Positions 53,101 through 60,543 of a stretch of DNA of 64,000 bases are shown piece by piece. Location: IMG/VR virus record IMGVR_UViG_3300008117_000081, positions 33,036-97,035 of that record. One strand, 5' to 3'. This DNA is from a virus. How positions within the stretch are numbered: the first letter of the stretch is position 1; the number at the start of each line of letters is the position of its first letter. The notes beneath the pieces are model-generated. The model had not been told where the DNA came from. It did not search any database and saw only the letters and a program-made list of their open reading frames with translations. The translations under genes were made by a program, and so were the position numbers.

Positions 53101-55801
53101 AAATTGGGGCTTGATTAAAACGTTAACATCGCCTAACCCAGATGCCGGCGATTTATTTGGCTGGTCAGCCGCTATCAGTGGCAACTACATAATAGTAGGC
53201 GCATATAGTGATGATGGTTCTACTGATACAACTGTTGACGCTGGTGAAGCGTATGTATTCTATAAAGATCAAGGCGGAGTTGATAACTGGGGATTACTTT
53301 CTACATTAAATAACCCTTTTGAAAACGTTGGAACCAGTTTTGGCTCCGGTGTTTCCATTTCTAGTAATTTTATAGCAACGACTGGCGCAGACGGCGGTAA
53401 TGCTAAAGCTTACATATTTAATACTGCTGGCTCTGGCAGTGGAACAACTGTTAATTCTGCTACTATAACTGTAACCAATGCACAAGTTGGTTTAATAACT
53501 GCTGGAGTAGACGGTGCTGGTGCTGATGCTACTGGTTTTAACTTTTCTCTGATTTCTCCTGGAACAGGCGAGACTATAAGCGGCGCAACTATAACTGTAA
53601 ATAATGCAGACAATGGTTTAGTAGCTGCAGGTGCTGACGGTACTCCATCTACGAATTTTAATTTTAGTGTAGTAACTGCTGGTTCTGATGATGGTTTTGC
53701 TCTAGCTTCTATAACAGCAACTAGCTCGCAAAATGGCCCGATAACTGCAGGCTCAAATGGATCGCCTTCACCTGGATTTATATTTGGTGTGACGACTAAT
53801 GGCGTAGCTGATGCTACTGTGCCTATATCTGCAGATAATATTGTTAGAGTAGACGTATTAAGTACAGATACACCTAATCAGATAATAGCCAAACTAGGCA
53901 TAGCACTCTCTATTAATGGTATATCTAGTGACTTTAGCATAGGTCAAACTCCTGGAGCTACACTTTCTCAGGTAACCGAGGGCAGCTTATTAACATTATT
54001 TTCTGAAAGTGGTATAGCAGTAGACGGCTGGAGTACAGGTAATTTCTGTAAAAATACTGGCTCTAATGTGATTGGTGGACTTCCTATAGTGGCAGTAAAT
54101 CAATCTGCCAAATATCTAGACGTAGAAAATCCAGATGGAAAAGCTATGTCTGCTACAGAGATAGGTGGAAACGAGATTATAATATCTGCAGCACCTGCAC
54201 TAGAATGGCATCTAGCACACTCAGCGCCTAATAAGATTCAGTCTATAGCTATAGCTTCGAATATAGCAACTGCAACTACAGAAAATCCTCATGGTCTAGA
54301 CGTTGGCGATATTTTTACAGCCATAGATATTCCAAGCAGTGCGAGTCCAAATACTGGAATAGTTCTAAGCATAGTAGACTCAAATAAATTTACGTACGCC
54401 TCAACTAATTCAAATGCGCTAAGTATTTCTCCTGCAGGTCTAATTCTCAAACCTGGGCAAACTAGAACTCGCTACAAGATTGAGTCACTTGGGCATAACG
54501 GTATGAATAGGCTTTCTTTGGTTGATGGTGACTCGCCTAAATTTTTAAGTTGTGGTGCAGCAGTAGACGACTTACTGTTAGTAAGTGGATCTAGCTTTGG
54601 CTCTGCAAATAACGGTGCGTTTAGAATACTGGCGCTAGACAACGATTCTATTGTCTATAGAAATATGCAGGCGCTAGAAAAGCTGGACACATTTGTTGCC
54701 TTTAATAATTATAGCCTAGAGCCAACATGGACATCTAATTCTAATATCGTAATTGGCATACCTGGAACTTTTAGTAATTTGAGTATTGGTGACTGGGTTA
54801 AGAAAACAACAGACGAAGACACACTGCTGGTTCAAGTAAGTGGATTTAATTCTTCGCTTGCTAAAGATGCTACAATAGTTACACTAAGTAGTAGCTACAC
54901 TGGAGACAGCGGAAACTCTCCTTCTCATGCACTAGATCAAAACTCAGATATAGGCAAAGGCGTTTACTTAAATAATGCATCTGATATTAGAATACTAGAA
55001 GGCGACTCAGCAAGAGTTAGTGACAACTTATTCATTAGTGAAAATACAAGCGATAGCTGGTTTAGTCTTTCTAATTCAGGAAACTTTGATATCCAGGATC
55101 TAGGAACAGATGGCTTATCTGGTAGACAGTATATTAGAGTAAATAATTCTAGTGGACTTTCTGAAATAGATGTTAGTGCTGGCTTAGCAAATAGTAAATT
55201 CTTAATAACTGAAAATGATGACAATAAGTTTACGTCAATAAGAGAAGTCTATCATACAGCCATAGATCCGCTAAACGAAAATAGACGTATAGTATATCTT
55301 TCTGGAGGAGATCGCGATTATAAATGGAATGAGAACAACTCTAGCTTTATATCTAGTGTAGGTAAAATTGGCTATGATAACTCGATAGTAGTTGGTATAG
55401 ACGGTTATAAATACTATACAGGACTACTCAGAAAAGTTCAAAGAATTGTAGATGGATTTGACCCTGATTCGTCCTCTTTTCCTGGCAGAAAAGCAGTTGG
55501 AAGTGCGATAGAAGTTCTTCCGCCTATACCTGTTAAAGTATCTATATCTGTAGACATAACAACACAAGATGGTGTTAACTTAAGTGAGATAACCGACGAG
55601 ATAGCTTCAGCAATAATAAGCTATGTGTCTAATCTTGGAGTAGGCGAAGACGTGATACTCTCTGACATAATTGTAAGAATTAAGAATATAGTAGGTGTTG
55701 AAGCGGTAACATTTGTTTCGCCTACACCAAACAACGAAAGAATATCTATATCTGAGGGCGAAAAAGCTTTTATTCAGCCTTCTGATATTAGTATTACCTA
55801 A
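44156..55801 (+). CDS. Giant baseplate J-like (gp47) protein with two beta-propellers
   Basis: 3881 residues; this class is usually far shorter. The N-terminus (VNTGSALLTLLEAAASNDFENNVAILNVLELMNIDAVRNN...) and C-terminus (VKVSISVDITTQDGVNLSEITDEIASAI..., with VVGI/EAVTFVSP) are baseplate-J. Inserted between them, from about residue 1212 to 3215, are repeat arrays: six copies of a GDTVKFWYDNNN unit, two sets of seven FG-GAP units (about 2065-2479 and 2710-3090), and six or more TITVTNAxxGPVTAG units. Each set of seven fits one integrin-like propeller. GGAAGACGC precedes the ATG. Adhesion to host glycans or proteins is inferred. Confidence 0.85.
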   Translation: MANVEIKSYNQILGAMVRKIIADTAINDVNTGSALLTLLEAAASNDFENNVAILNVLELMNIDAVRNNDLDSYGSNYGLTRNVAARASGQIKITDTNITKRSTRLYSIKPAPIRGATTLYVANASEWNLTGNLYIGRGTQNFEGPIPYTSITDNGSFYTITLGASLQKDHLLTDSVIDGQGTADRQIPANTLVRIPANNVSPDISYVTLRNAVIPAGETFVDSVPVVAVNAGTSGNAGINTITRFSTPPFLGAAVTNTIAFTNGRDAESDESFRDRIKAYSNSLSRGTRQAILSAIYGVSEETDGKQVESANITEPASIADPSIIYIDDGQGFQPSYKGQSVDLLLASANGSEEFLQLANYPLPRAQVVNLAEAPYLLADSMTLKVEVDGLEESIVLYDSDFSNISSVSIYDLATTINTKSVSFKCRLTENSSRLLLYPTDHTAETIKVTGDGGRFDANSSLKFPLNEFSNIKLYKNNKLLREKELSASVATVEFSTWGISTGGNLIISVDDTPPQDRSFTLLDFGASSFFSVTLQDWVRVFNYKFAGLTATATAAGRLVVTSNKGGEESSIKIVGGSYLENMFSSQTLESSGQNSDFILNRQNGNLQIKVDIEAGDTITAGSSDSKGFIVSSAASNGIFNLSNDSSNRPAEMVIVADAARVVPRSLSLPIASTITLLDQGNSIMRIMSSAISSFSNVQAGDYIYIVSRGETRANPLIDPPGSGSWVDDASSGLFKVHAKGEHLYAGVDSYLDVKNVNMVSGGSYAILDALDIQAFYSDKYPQIWRASSLSAPVSASINEVVASINSLIKGVEAKTFRTSYIKITSATETSGSIAIPVSVGAASRVFNTAQGTQLGTESHIANVIPSKSYLTMFKRSEPESDNVWLDRHVYSEIRGSLTANSQPSIDGSGFYSETLTDTATDFLNDISYDDFIEITSGQNKGQSRNIRSILSSSQIGTRNSTPRTLMDYTAGDEYSAVKGLELSSEDNIVMILDNDPIAKTIDMPLSRTGQINSGSQLSNFIPTSIAFSADDIDNESGIDFGKADIWGTLPSQGSTNFNDYNIWFRARNWYYDNGAAMIIRASDYGPIGEQYTFGIDYPSTADSESTLVQSTIPGVTSFRYVFGSNSAINTDISPGDQFTLTDLGSSILRLKFPTTASVNSINIGDVISIGETSGFSTANCGTFSILQKDDIAKTLDFYSIDGVATAVGSASVQEIVCVADSSGSLNGSYFIVSAANGDTVKFWYDNNNSGTLEPASIATTRSWEIDILNDDTDIDVATKTAIIMAGDPAFASVTNASGTSATISIVDAVNGPVTAGQDGVVPTGFTFLLDIAGVADSYETINLVNKLEIFSIKQNTIADIVAKINTNPMLEAVEHTSGTLIKATRDITGVAINEVAYYHNPNPSSNYHDFISFWDSKNWISSFQNANPNFQLKKPLVLVGVTPLYELDTAINLDGTTGEKFKLIPSTLDNLAHHMTHRALSQLNIVSRVSVANDSSSIQIKSQQLGSSGAIEIVGGSANNAKFKLIGSSQIVEDSDNFLQFKIPASPNTLQPGHHVQLENDYGVERISRLGQNDSIDVVKKNDSTCEYMYNSKNTNFNQYTKINIVDAHSLDPISYPTPGIVWRWTHDDSGSYLILSDTDEGSVDYNPQMRNAIGALTSNSEIHQEVTQAGDSDDNLVFRVTSSGVPDHADYLRFINSADSSWIAWFSVDGNLTPPVMLIGGTPSVQTVGCQPDVANSLNASYFILQTPNGDTVKFWYDNNNAGATEPAVGTTTRSVEINIDTDDDVNEVAVKTAAAIDSDLAFASAAVTPGGIITGSPTVHDIDCEPDIANSLDGSYFTLNAGNGDVVKFWYDNNDAGTTEPGLGIPGSPSIQLIECQPDVSNSLDTSYFVLEAGNGDTVKFWYDNNNAGAAEPAVGTTTRSLEINIDTNDDVNQVAAKTANAIDNDSAFASAIVTPGVIMPGSGVPSIQRIQLQPDISNSLNGSYFVLEAGNGDTVKFWYDNNNSGTAEPAVGTTTRSVEINSISTNDDSDAVATHTATAISSDIAFASVLITPEISNTGFVAQLNSSNQSLADAFGNSVAISGDYAVVGAPQDDGSTDTITTAGEAYIFKRNQGGANNWGLIKTLNSPNEDTDDAFGYSVAIDGDYIVVGAYGDEGSTGTIGTGEAYVYKKDQGGADNWGLIKTLNSDNEDDGDTFGNSVAIDGNYIVVGARTDHGTADAIGSAGEAYVYKKDQGGVDNWGLIKILNSDNEDTGDQFGWSVAISGDYIAVGAFVDDGSIDAIIDAGEVYVFKKDQGGVDNWGLIKILNSDNEDTADQFGYSVAISGDYIVVGAYGDDGSTDAISSAGEAYVFYKDQGGTDNWGLIKTLNSSNEDANDYFGWSVAISGNYIVVGAPFDRGIADGVSSAGEAYLFYKNQGGTDNWGFLKQLNSPNENGDRFGSQVAVDGDNIVVGASSDDGSTETLNDAGEAYIYSINLATPTPASIDLANADSGPVAIGTDGTPATNFTFSVVLTGTPDGLSPATITVTNSADGPVNAGVDGTTPTNFILSIDTIGVAGVPAVPSDRSVEINVDTDDDVLAVATKTADAIDNDSAFASATVTTTTVPGNIAIQTIGCQPDVSNSLNGSYFVLEAGNGDTVKFWYDNNNSGTVEPAVGTTTRSREINISTNDDFEEVATKTANIIDNDSAFASAIVTTTTAPVITPGSYIKAAATPSGYNCIYTKISGDYMFAVGSNGLLSSVFIHKKNQGGLNNWGLIKTLPFSGFNSIIIDADGDYLVVGAFEDGGSTNAISAAGEAYVYKKDQGGIDNWGLTATLNSPDEDLYDRFGTYVAISGNYIAVHAAGDDGFTDTVNDAGEVYIFKKDTGLESWSLIKSFTPGFEVAGNNSGAPLHLSGDYLVLKPSNLSSIINSTIIVYKKDQGGVDNWGLVKTITAPNFSTWPPNGNFGYSVNISGDYIIALETPYEYLHIFKKNYGGTENWGLIKTLTSPNPDAGDLFGWSAAISGNYIIVGAYSDDGSTDTTVDAGEAYVFYKDQGGVDNWGLLSTLNNPFENVGTSFGSGVSISSNFIATTGADGGNAKAYIFNTAGSGSGTTVNSATITVTNAQVGLITAGVDGAGADATGFNFSLISPGTGETISGATITVNNADNGLVAAGADGTPSTNFNFSVVTAGSDDGFALASITATSSQNGPITAGSNGSPSPGFIFGVTTNGVADATVPISADNIVRVDVLSTDTPNQIIAKLGIALSINGISSDFSIGQTPGATLSQVTEGSLLTLFSESGIAVDGWSTGNFCKNTGSNVIGGLPIVAVNQSAKYLDVENPDGKAMSATEIGGNEIIISAAPALEWHLAHSAPNKIQSIAIASNIATATTENPHGLDVGDIFTAIDIPSSASPNTGIVLSIVDSNKFTYASTNSNALSISPAGLILKPGQTRTRYKIESLGHNGMNRLSLVDGDSPKFLSCGAAVDDLLLVSGSSFGSANNGAFRILALDNDSIVYRNMQALEKLDTFVAFNNYSLEPTWTSNSNIVIGIPGTFSNLSIGDWVKKTTDEDTLLVQVSGFNSSLAKDATIVTLSSSYTGDSGNSPSHALDQNSDIGKGVYLNNASDIRILEGDSARVSDNLFISENTSDSWFSLSNSGNFDIQDLGTDGLSGRQYIRVNNSSGLSEIDVSAGLANSKFLITENDDNKFTSIREVYHTAIDPLNENRRIVYLSGGDRDYKWNENNSSFISSVGKIGYDNSIVVGIDGYKYYTGLLRKVQRIVDGFDPDSSSFPGRKAVGSAIEVLPPIPVKVSISVDITTQDGVNLSEITDEIASAIISYVSNLGVGEDVILSDIIVRIKNIVGVEAVTFVSPTPNNERISISEGEKAFIQPSDISIT
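47790..50330 (+). repeat. GDTVKFWYDNNN intragenic repeats (first block)
   Basis: Five copies, at about 47800, 49340, 49620 (truncated), 49780 and 50070; a sixth is at about 52005. The unit reads ANSLNGSYFVL-x-AGNGDTVKFWYDNNNSGT-x-EPA, then TRSVEIN and an Ala-rich end. Copies at 49.8, 50.1 and 52.0 kb are nearly identical in DNA, indicating recent copying. Confidence 0.8.
50350..51590 (+). repeat. Seven FG-GAP blades, propeller 1
   Basis: Seven units begin DAFGNSV, DAFGYSV, DTFGNSV, DQFGWSV, DQFGYSV, DYFGWSV and DRFGSQV, each followed by AISGDYIVVGA, DDGSTD, AGEAYVYKKDQGG and NWGLIKTLNS. Units are highly alike in DNA, so the set grew by tandem duplication. Confidence 0.85.
52285..53425 (+). 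repeat. Seven FG-GAP-like blades, propeller 2
   Basis: Seven units, more diverged than the first set (for example ISGDYMFAV, ADGDYLVVG, DRFGTYV, LHLSGDYLVL, GNFGYSV, DLFGWSA, TSFGSGV). The blade count matches the first set, supporting two folded propellers. Confidence 0.75.
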
Positions 55802-55809
55802 GGTTAAAT

Positions 55810-57939
55810 ATGCCCGCAAACAAGAACATGATCGATAGTTTACATGATCAAATGCCTGCGCTTTTTAACACGCAGCAAAACACTGTTTGGAAGGCACTCA
55901 TAGGTACCGTTGGAGAATCAGATCAGGAGACTCTGGAGCTTATCGAGGCTGTAAGAAATCAGTTTTTTGTAAAAACAGCAAGCAGGCCATATCTAGATAG
56001 ACTTGGTGCTGCAAATATGGTTCAGAGACCTAGATTTATTGGCATGGATGATCCTACCTTTAGGCGGTTTATTCCAGTAATGGCTTATAATCCAAAGCAA
56101 GTAAAGGCTATATTTGATGATCTTGTAGATATTTTCTATAACAAAGAGTCAACAACATCTTATACATCATCGATACTGAATGAGCCTTTTAGTCTTAAAG
56201 ATGGCTGGGAGCTAGAGTACGAGATAGACTCGTACACTAAAGAACGAATAGTATTCAATGAGAGTGAATTTACCAATATAGGCAGCGCATCAGCCATAGA
56301 AGTAGTCTCTGTAATAAATAGACAAGCCTCTGGTTCTTATGCTATAGCTTTTGAGAATGCTATAACTAAAAAAGTGTCCATAAGAATATTCACTAACACT
56401 GTTGGAGCAAGAGGATCAGTCGCTATAACTGGCGGAAGAGCAAATATAGCTTTTCAATTTGATGGTTTTAATACTGAGGCAGGATTTGGCACTGCTACGG
56501 AATGGCAGATAACGAAAATAGGCGATTCTGTCACAATGACATATACAGGCAATGGTGAGTATCCTGGCATAGATCAGCTGGAAGAAGGCGATGTAGTTAT
56601 AATAGACAGAGCTGGCAACGCTGGTAGTTTTTTAATAACAGAGCTAGATGCTGTCGCTAACTATATTAAATTTAATAACCTATTTGCCACGCCAGAAACT
56701 TTTACCACATCTTCGTCTTCTATAGTGAGATTTATGACACCGGTAAAAAACAATGTCTTTCTTAAAGAGAGACGAGCTATAGTCTGGGAAGTTTCGCCTG
56801 GAGAAATAGTAGTTGAGGTTCCGTCATCTCCACCAGTAGTTAGACGAAATAGAAAAGGTGCTTGCCATATAAACGGAGTAGTTTCAGAAGTTATCTCATT
56901 CAGTAGTTCTTCTGCGAACCTAACACTAGTAAATCCAGATAAATTTCCAGAAACTGGAGCACAGTTCTACTTCATACCTCAGAATGAAATACAGACGCTT
57001 TTTCCAGATACGGGAGACGTAAACGAATTTAATTTCAACAGCAGACTAGTAAGTGATATGCCAATATACACCTATAGTTCTAGGGTTGGAAATCTGCTGC
57101 AAGGCATAACTCCAGAATTGCCAACAATTTCTTCACTAAATCAGTTTAATTTATCTTCGGCTAATAGGAATTCTGCAAATCTAATAACAGTAACTACAGC
57201 TACACCCCACAACTATTCAGTAGGTAAGTATGTGATAATAGAAAATGCAGTTCAGGGTGCTGGAAGCGGTCCTTCTACCAATGGGACATGGCAAATTAAG
57301 AACATACTAAGTAATACTCAGTTTCAGGCATATTCATTTGCTGGTTCGAGCGGTGCTAGAAATTCTAGCGGTGGAACTGTAAGGATGGAGGACGCGGCAA
57401 GCTCAGAAATTGGTGGCGTAGTTATGCTTAGGTCATCTATCATGCAAGAGCGTACTCCTGGACCTTATCTGTGGGATGAGTCCGCTGACTTCGTACTATC
57501 TTCACTTACCGCCTCGCTTATAACTAGTATAAAAGCAGGCACTACTAAAAAGAACATAGAGATAGGGCCAAATAGCATACCTGACGCAGAGGGTAGACTT
57601 ATATTTGATTTTGGCACAGAGAGGCAAGAAGGTCCTGTAAGATACTTTTATAAGCCAAATAGTTCAATAATAGCGCTTGACCCAGCCTATATATTTAAAA
57701 AAGATCATGACTACGGATCATCTGTGACCATGATAAGAAGACGTGGCGGTATACAATTTCAAGGGCTTGGATCAGAGAGAGCGCCATATATAACAGATCC
57801 ATCTGTTGCTACAGAGATATTGAAAGATCTAATGAAAAAAGTAAAGTCAGTCGGTATATTCTTAAACTTTATAGTTAGATATCCGGCGCAATATTATTCA
57901 ACGATTGATGTTTATTCTAGTGGCATAGATCCTGGATAA
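55810..57939 (+). CDS. Baseplate wedge / tail protein I-like
   Basis: 709 residues; AAGG before the ATG. N-terminal SLHDQMPALF ... FFVKTASRPYLDRLGAANMVQRPRFIGMDDPTFRRFIP is typical of a large-phage wedge/tail-protein-I, followed by strand-rich modules and an HTH-free C-terminus (KSVGIFLNFIVRYPA). It joins the giant J protein to the fibres. Assignment by order and N-terminal pattern. Confidence 0.65.
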   Translation: MPANKNMIDSLHDQMPALFNTQQNTVWKALIGTVGESDQETLELIEAVRNQFFVKTASRPYLDRLGAANMVQRPRFIGMDDPTFRRFIPVMAYNPKQVKAIFDDLVDIFYNKESTTSYTSSILNEPFSLKDGWELEYEIDSYTKERIVFNESEFTNIGSASAIEVVSVINRQASGSYAIAFENAITKKVSIRIFTNTVGARGSVAITGGRANIAFQFDGFNTEAGFGTATEWQITKIGDSVTMTYTGNGEYPGIDQLEEGDVVIIDRAGNAGSFLITELDAVANYIKFNNLFATPETFTTSSSSIVRFMTPVKNNVFLKERRAIVWEVSPGEIVVEVPSSPPVVRRNRKGACHINGVVSEVISFSSSSANLTLVNPDKFPETGAQFYFIPQNEIQTLFPDTGDVNEFNFNSRLVSDMPIYTYSSRVGNLLQGITPELPTISSLNQFNLSSANRNSANLITVTTATPHNYSVGKYVIIENAVQGAGSGPSTNGTWQIKNILSNTQFQAYSFAGSSGARNSSGGTVRMEDAASSEIGGVVMLRSSIMQERTPGPYLWDESADFVLSSLTASLITSIKAGTTKKNIEIGPNSIPDAEGRLIFDFGTERQEGPVRYFYKPNSSIIALDPAYIFKKDHDYGSSVTMIRRRGGIQFQGLGSERAPYITDPSVATEILKDLMKKVKSVGIFLNFIVRYPAQYYSTIDVYSSGIDPG

Positions 57940-57951
57940 GCGTTATCCTGG

Positions 57952-57957
57952 TATAAT
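57952..57957 (+). promoter_or_regulatory. TATAAT box, fibre genes
   Basis: 33 bases before the ATG at 57991, in an otherwise gene-free 51-base gap. Confidence 0.45.
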
Positions 57958-57990
57958 TTAAGTGATTTATAATAGTTACAAGGAACTAGC

Positions 57991-60543
57991 ATGGCCGTAT
58001 TGGGAAGAGTTCTGATTGGTTCGGCAGAACGTCTTGATTTACAAGATCTTTTAAGCGTAGACTCTTATACTCAGGGTGACTTCAAATACCTAATGAAGTC
58101 ATTCGTGGGATCAGATCGTCCGTATATTCTTAAAGGATTCGAGGTTGTAGATCCTAGTAATTCTATAGGATCTCAGACTGTGGCTATCAATATAGCTAAC
58201 TCAGTAGTCTACTATCCAGAATCAAGTGCTGGTCCATTTTTTTATGGCCTAGAAGAAGGCGATCCTAACGCGGCGCCGCTAGTTCCAGAACTTAGAAAAA
58301 ATGCTACAAATTATGTTTATCTTGTATTGACAACTTTTGAATCAGCAAAAGACACACGCGCTTTCTGGGATCCAGATAAAGAAGGCGGAGTTGGTGGCGA
58401 ATTTACGCAAGACATAAACACTGAATCTGTACTTACAGCAGATGTGAATGTTTCTGCCGCATCATTTCCCGACAATGTAATTCCTATATGTAAAATAAAA
58501 GTCGGTACAAATTTCATTGAATCTATAGAAGACTGCCGCGACATGATGTTTAGGTTAGGTACCGGTGGTCTTGGTCCAAACCCGCTAGCAAGATATGAAT
58601 TTAGAGAAGAGCCTCTTGCAGCATATAAAAGACTAGAGCCAAATACAACAATATCTAATAAGTCTGATCCAAACTCTTTTAGAGGTGGCGATAAAAATAT
58701 CCATACGCTAAAAGAATGGATGGACGTAGTCATGACAAGACTACTAGAATTAAGCGGTAGTACATATTGGTATGAGGACACATCCACATACAGCTTGATA
58801 AACGTATTTAAAGATGCTCTAGCTACTTCAATAAGATCTAAAGGAACCTGGGAAAATTCTGACAGTACACCTGGTCAACTTAGTTGGACTGAAGACATTG
58901 TTCTTCAATCTATGACTGATCTTAAAGATATAATCATACGATCTGGCAGCAAGACACTATTAAATAATCAGGTAATGTTTGTACAGCATGAGAGAGATCT
59001 GCAGGCAAACAGCGGTACTGTGCCACTAGACTGGTTTAATGGGTTGCCATATGTTAACGGAGATCTTGGCTACTTTGAAAATCTATCTAAGGGTGACTGG
59101 ATAAAGAGATCTGGCGACGGAGATAATCTATATCTAAGAGTAGAAGAATTTTATGATTCTATAAGTCTAGGTGGAGGAACTACTACGCCATCTCAGGCTA
59201 AATCTATCAGACTAAGTGCAGCATACTCTGGAGCAAGCGGCTCTTCTCAGGGCATATATACTAAGGGTCAATTTTTAGCCTCTGAAGTTCAAGTTGCTGA
59301 TAGAACAGACCCTGTTCTTTATGAGGCAGGCGGAAATCTTTGTTGGTTAGCATCGAGATCAGACAGAGTACTCAATGTATCCAATTTGTCTTGCACTCAA
59401 TTACTAATAGATATTACAGATCATGACGGAGAGCGAGCTAAATGTACAAAGATAGCACACGGCTTATCTGACAAACAGAGAATAAAAATACTAGCAACTA
59501 GTAATTTTAATGGTGAATATCAAGTAGAGGTTGAAAGCAGCGATATATTTTTCATATCAAAAACTGGTGGACCTTTTTTAGACGAGCTATCCAGACCTGC
59601 TTATTACGCTACAGCAACAACTTCTGCTAACTCTACTGCATATGGTTTTTCACTTGAATCTGCTAATCATGGCCTAGATGTAGACGGCAACGTATTCATA
59701 GCAGGCAGCGGTAACTTCAATGGCGAGTTCAAGGTGTTTCCTAAAACTGCCACTCAGTTCACGTTTCCTATAGCTGGTCCAATAGTTGCTGAAAATTACA
59801 CCTCTGGTTTTCCAAAGGCTACGTCTATTGAGATGTATGTTAGAGCAGATCTTGGTCCTACTAAAATTGAGCAAGGCGAAAGTAAAGAGATAGGTAAAGT
59901 AGATTCTCAAAATATAATGTCATTTATAGGCATGGATAATTCAGCGATGATGAAACCTGTCTATGCTACAGAACTAAACTACAATACACTAGATGGTTTT
60001 GTAAATTATAATTCAAGTTCAGCAGATAGTCTAACGGAAAGAGCTTCAAAATTAACTGCCATGATGGCAGATAGAATTCAAGATAGAAATCTAACTTTTG
60101 AACTTCAGAATGTTCATGCAATAGTTAGTAATCCAAATGGATCTTATCAAGATATCGCTGTTTTTGCAAAAACAGGCTATACACCTAAGCTTGTAGTTAT
60201 TCAGCCATCTACTGGCTATAAGACAGAATTGACGCTAACAAGCACAGTTAGTCTACAGGCAAATCAAACGGCCTATTTCTCTATAAACAGAAATAGCAAT
60301 AGTGCAATAGGCAGTCTAGCATCACTAATAGTCGTAGACAATGATCAGTTGCCGTTAAGTGAGAACATATTTGTATTCGCCATAAGAGGAAGCACCGGCT
60401 CTGTAATGCTCTGGGATAAGACTCCTGTAAGAGAATATGAATCAATAATAGCAGATGTAGTAGCCGAAGTTACTGAAATAACGCTTCCAGCAGCCTCCAA
60501 CATAACCAGCAATCAATACTTCCTGATAAACTCAGGCCTTTGA
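57991..60543 (+). CDS. Tail fibre/baseplate-fibre protein, upstream frame
   Basis: 850 residues, AAGGAACT before the ATG. N-terminal (MAVLGRVLIGSAERLDLQDLLSVDSYTQGDFKYL) is a fibre attachment domain; then many strands with Gly/Asn turns. The frame ends GL-TGA at 60541; the DNA there is CTT TGA. The +1 frame continues without a start codon, so the full protein is probably longer. Confidence 0.7.
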   Translation: MAVLGRVLIGSAERLDLQDLLSVDSYTQGDFKYLMKSFVGSDRPYILKGFEVVDPSNSIGSQTVAINIANSVVYYPESSAGPFFYGLEEGDPNAAPLVPELRKNATNYVYLVLTTFESAKDTRAFWDPDKEGGVGGEFTQDINTESVLTADVNVSAASFPDNVIPICKIKVGTNFIESIEDCRDMMFRLGTGGLGPNPLARYEFREEPLAAYKRLEPNTTISNKSDPNSFRGGDKNIHTLKEWMDVVMTRLLELSGSTYWYEDTSTYSLINVFKDALATSIRSKGTWENSDSTPGQLSWTEDIVLQSMTDLKDIIIRSGSKTLLNNQVMFVQHERDLQANSGTVPLDWFNGLPYVNGDLGYFENLSKGDWIKRSGDGDNLYLRVEEFYDSISLGGGTTTPSQAKSIRLSAAYSGASGSSQGIYTKGQFLASEVQVADRTDPVLYEAGGNLCWLASRSDRVLNVSNLSCTQLLIDITDHDGERAKCTKIAHGLSDKQRIKILATSNFNGEYQVEVESSDIFFISKTGGPFLDELSRPAYYATATTSANSTAYGFSLESANHGLDVDGNVFIAGSGNFNGEFKVFPKTATQFTFPIAGPIVAENYTSGFPKATSIEMYVRADLGPTKIEQGESKEIGKVDSQNIMSFIGMDNSAMMKPVYATELNYNTLDGFVNYNSSSADSLTERASKLTAMMADRIQDRNLTFELQNVHAIVSNPNGSYQDIAVFAKTGYTPKLVVIQPSTGYKTELTLTSTVSLQANQTAYFSINRNSNSAIGSLASLIVVDNDQLPLSENIFVFAIRGSTGSVMLWDKTPVREYESIIADVVAEVTEITLPAASNITSNQYFLINSGL

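Noticed and set aside
47800-53800. Diversity-generating retroelement or CRISPR-like array in the giant gene
   Set aside because: The repeats are in-frame protein domains with no template repeat, reverse transcriptase or regular short spacers.
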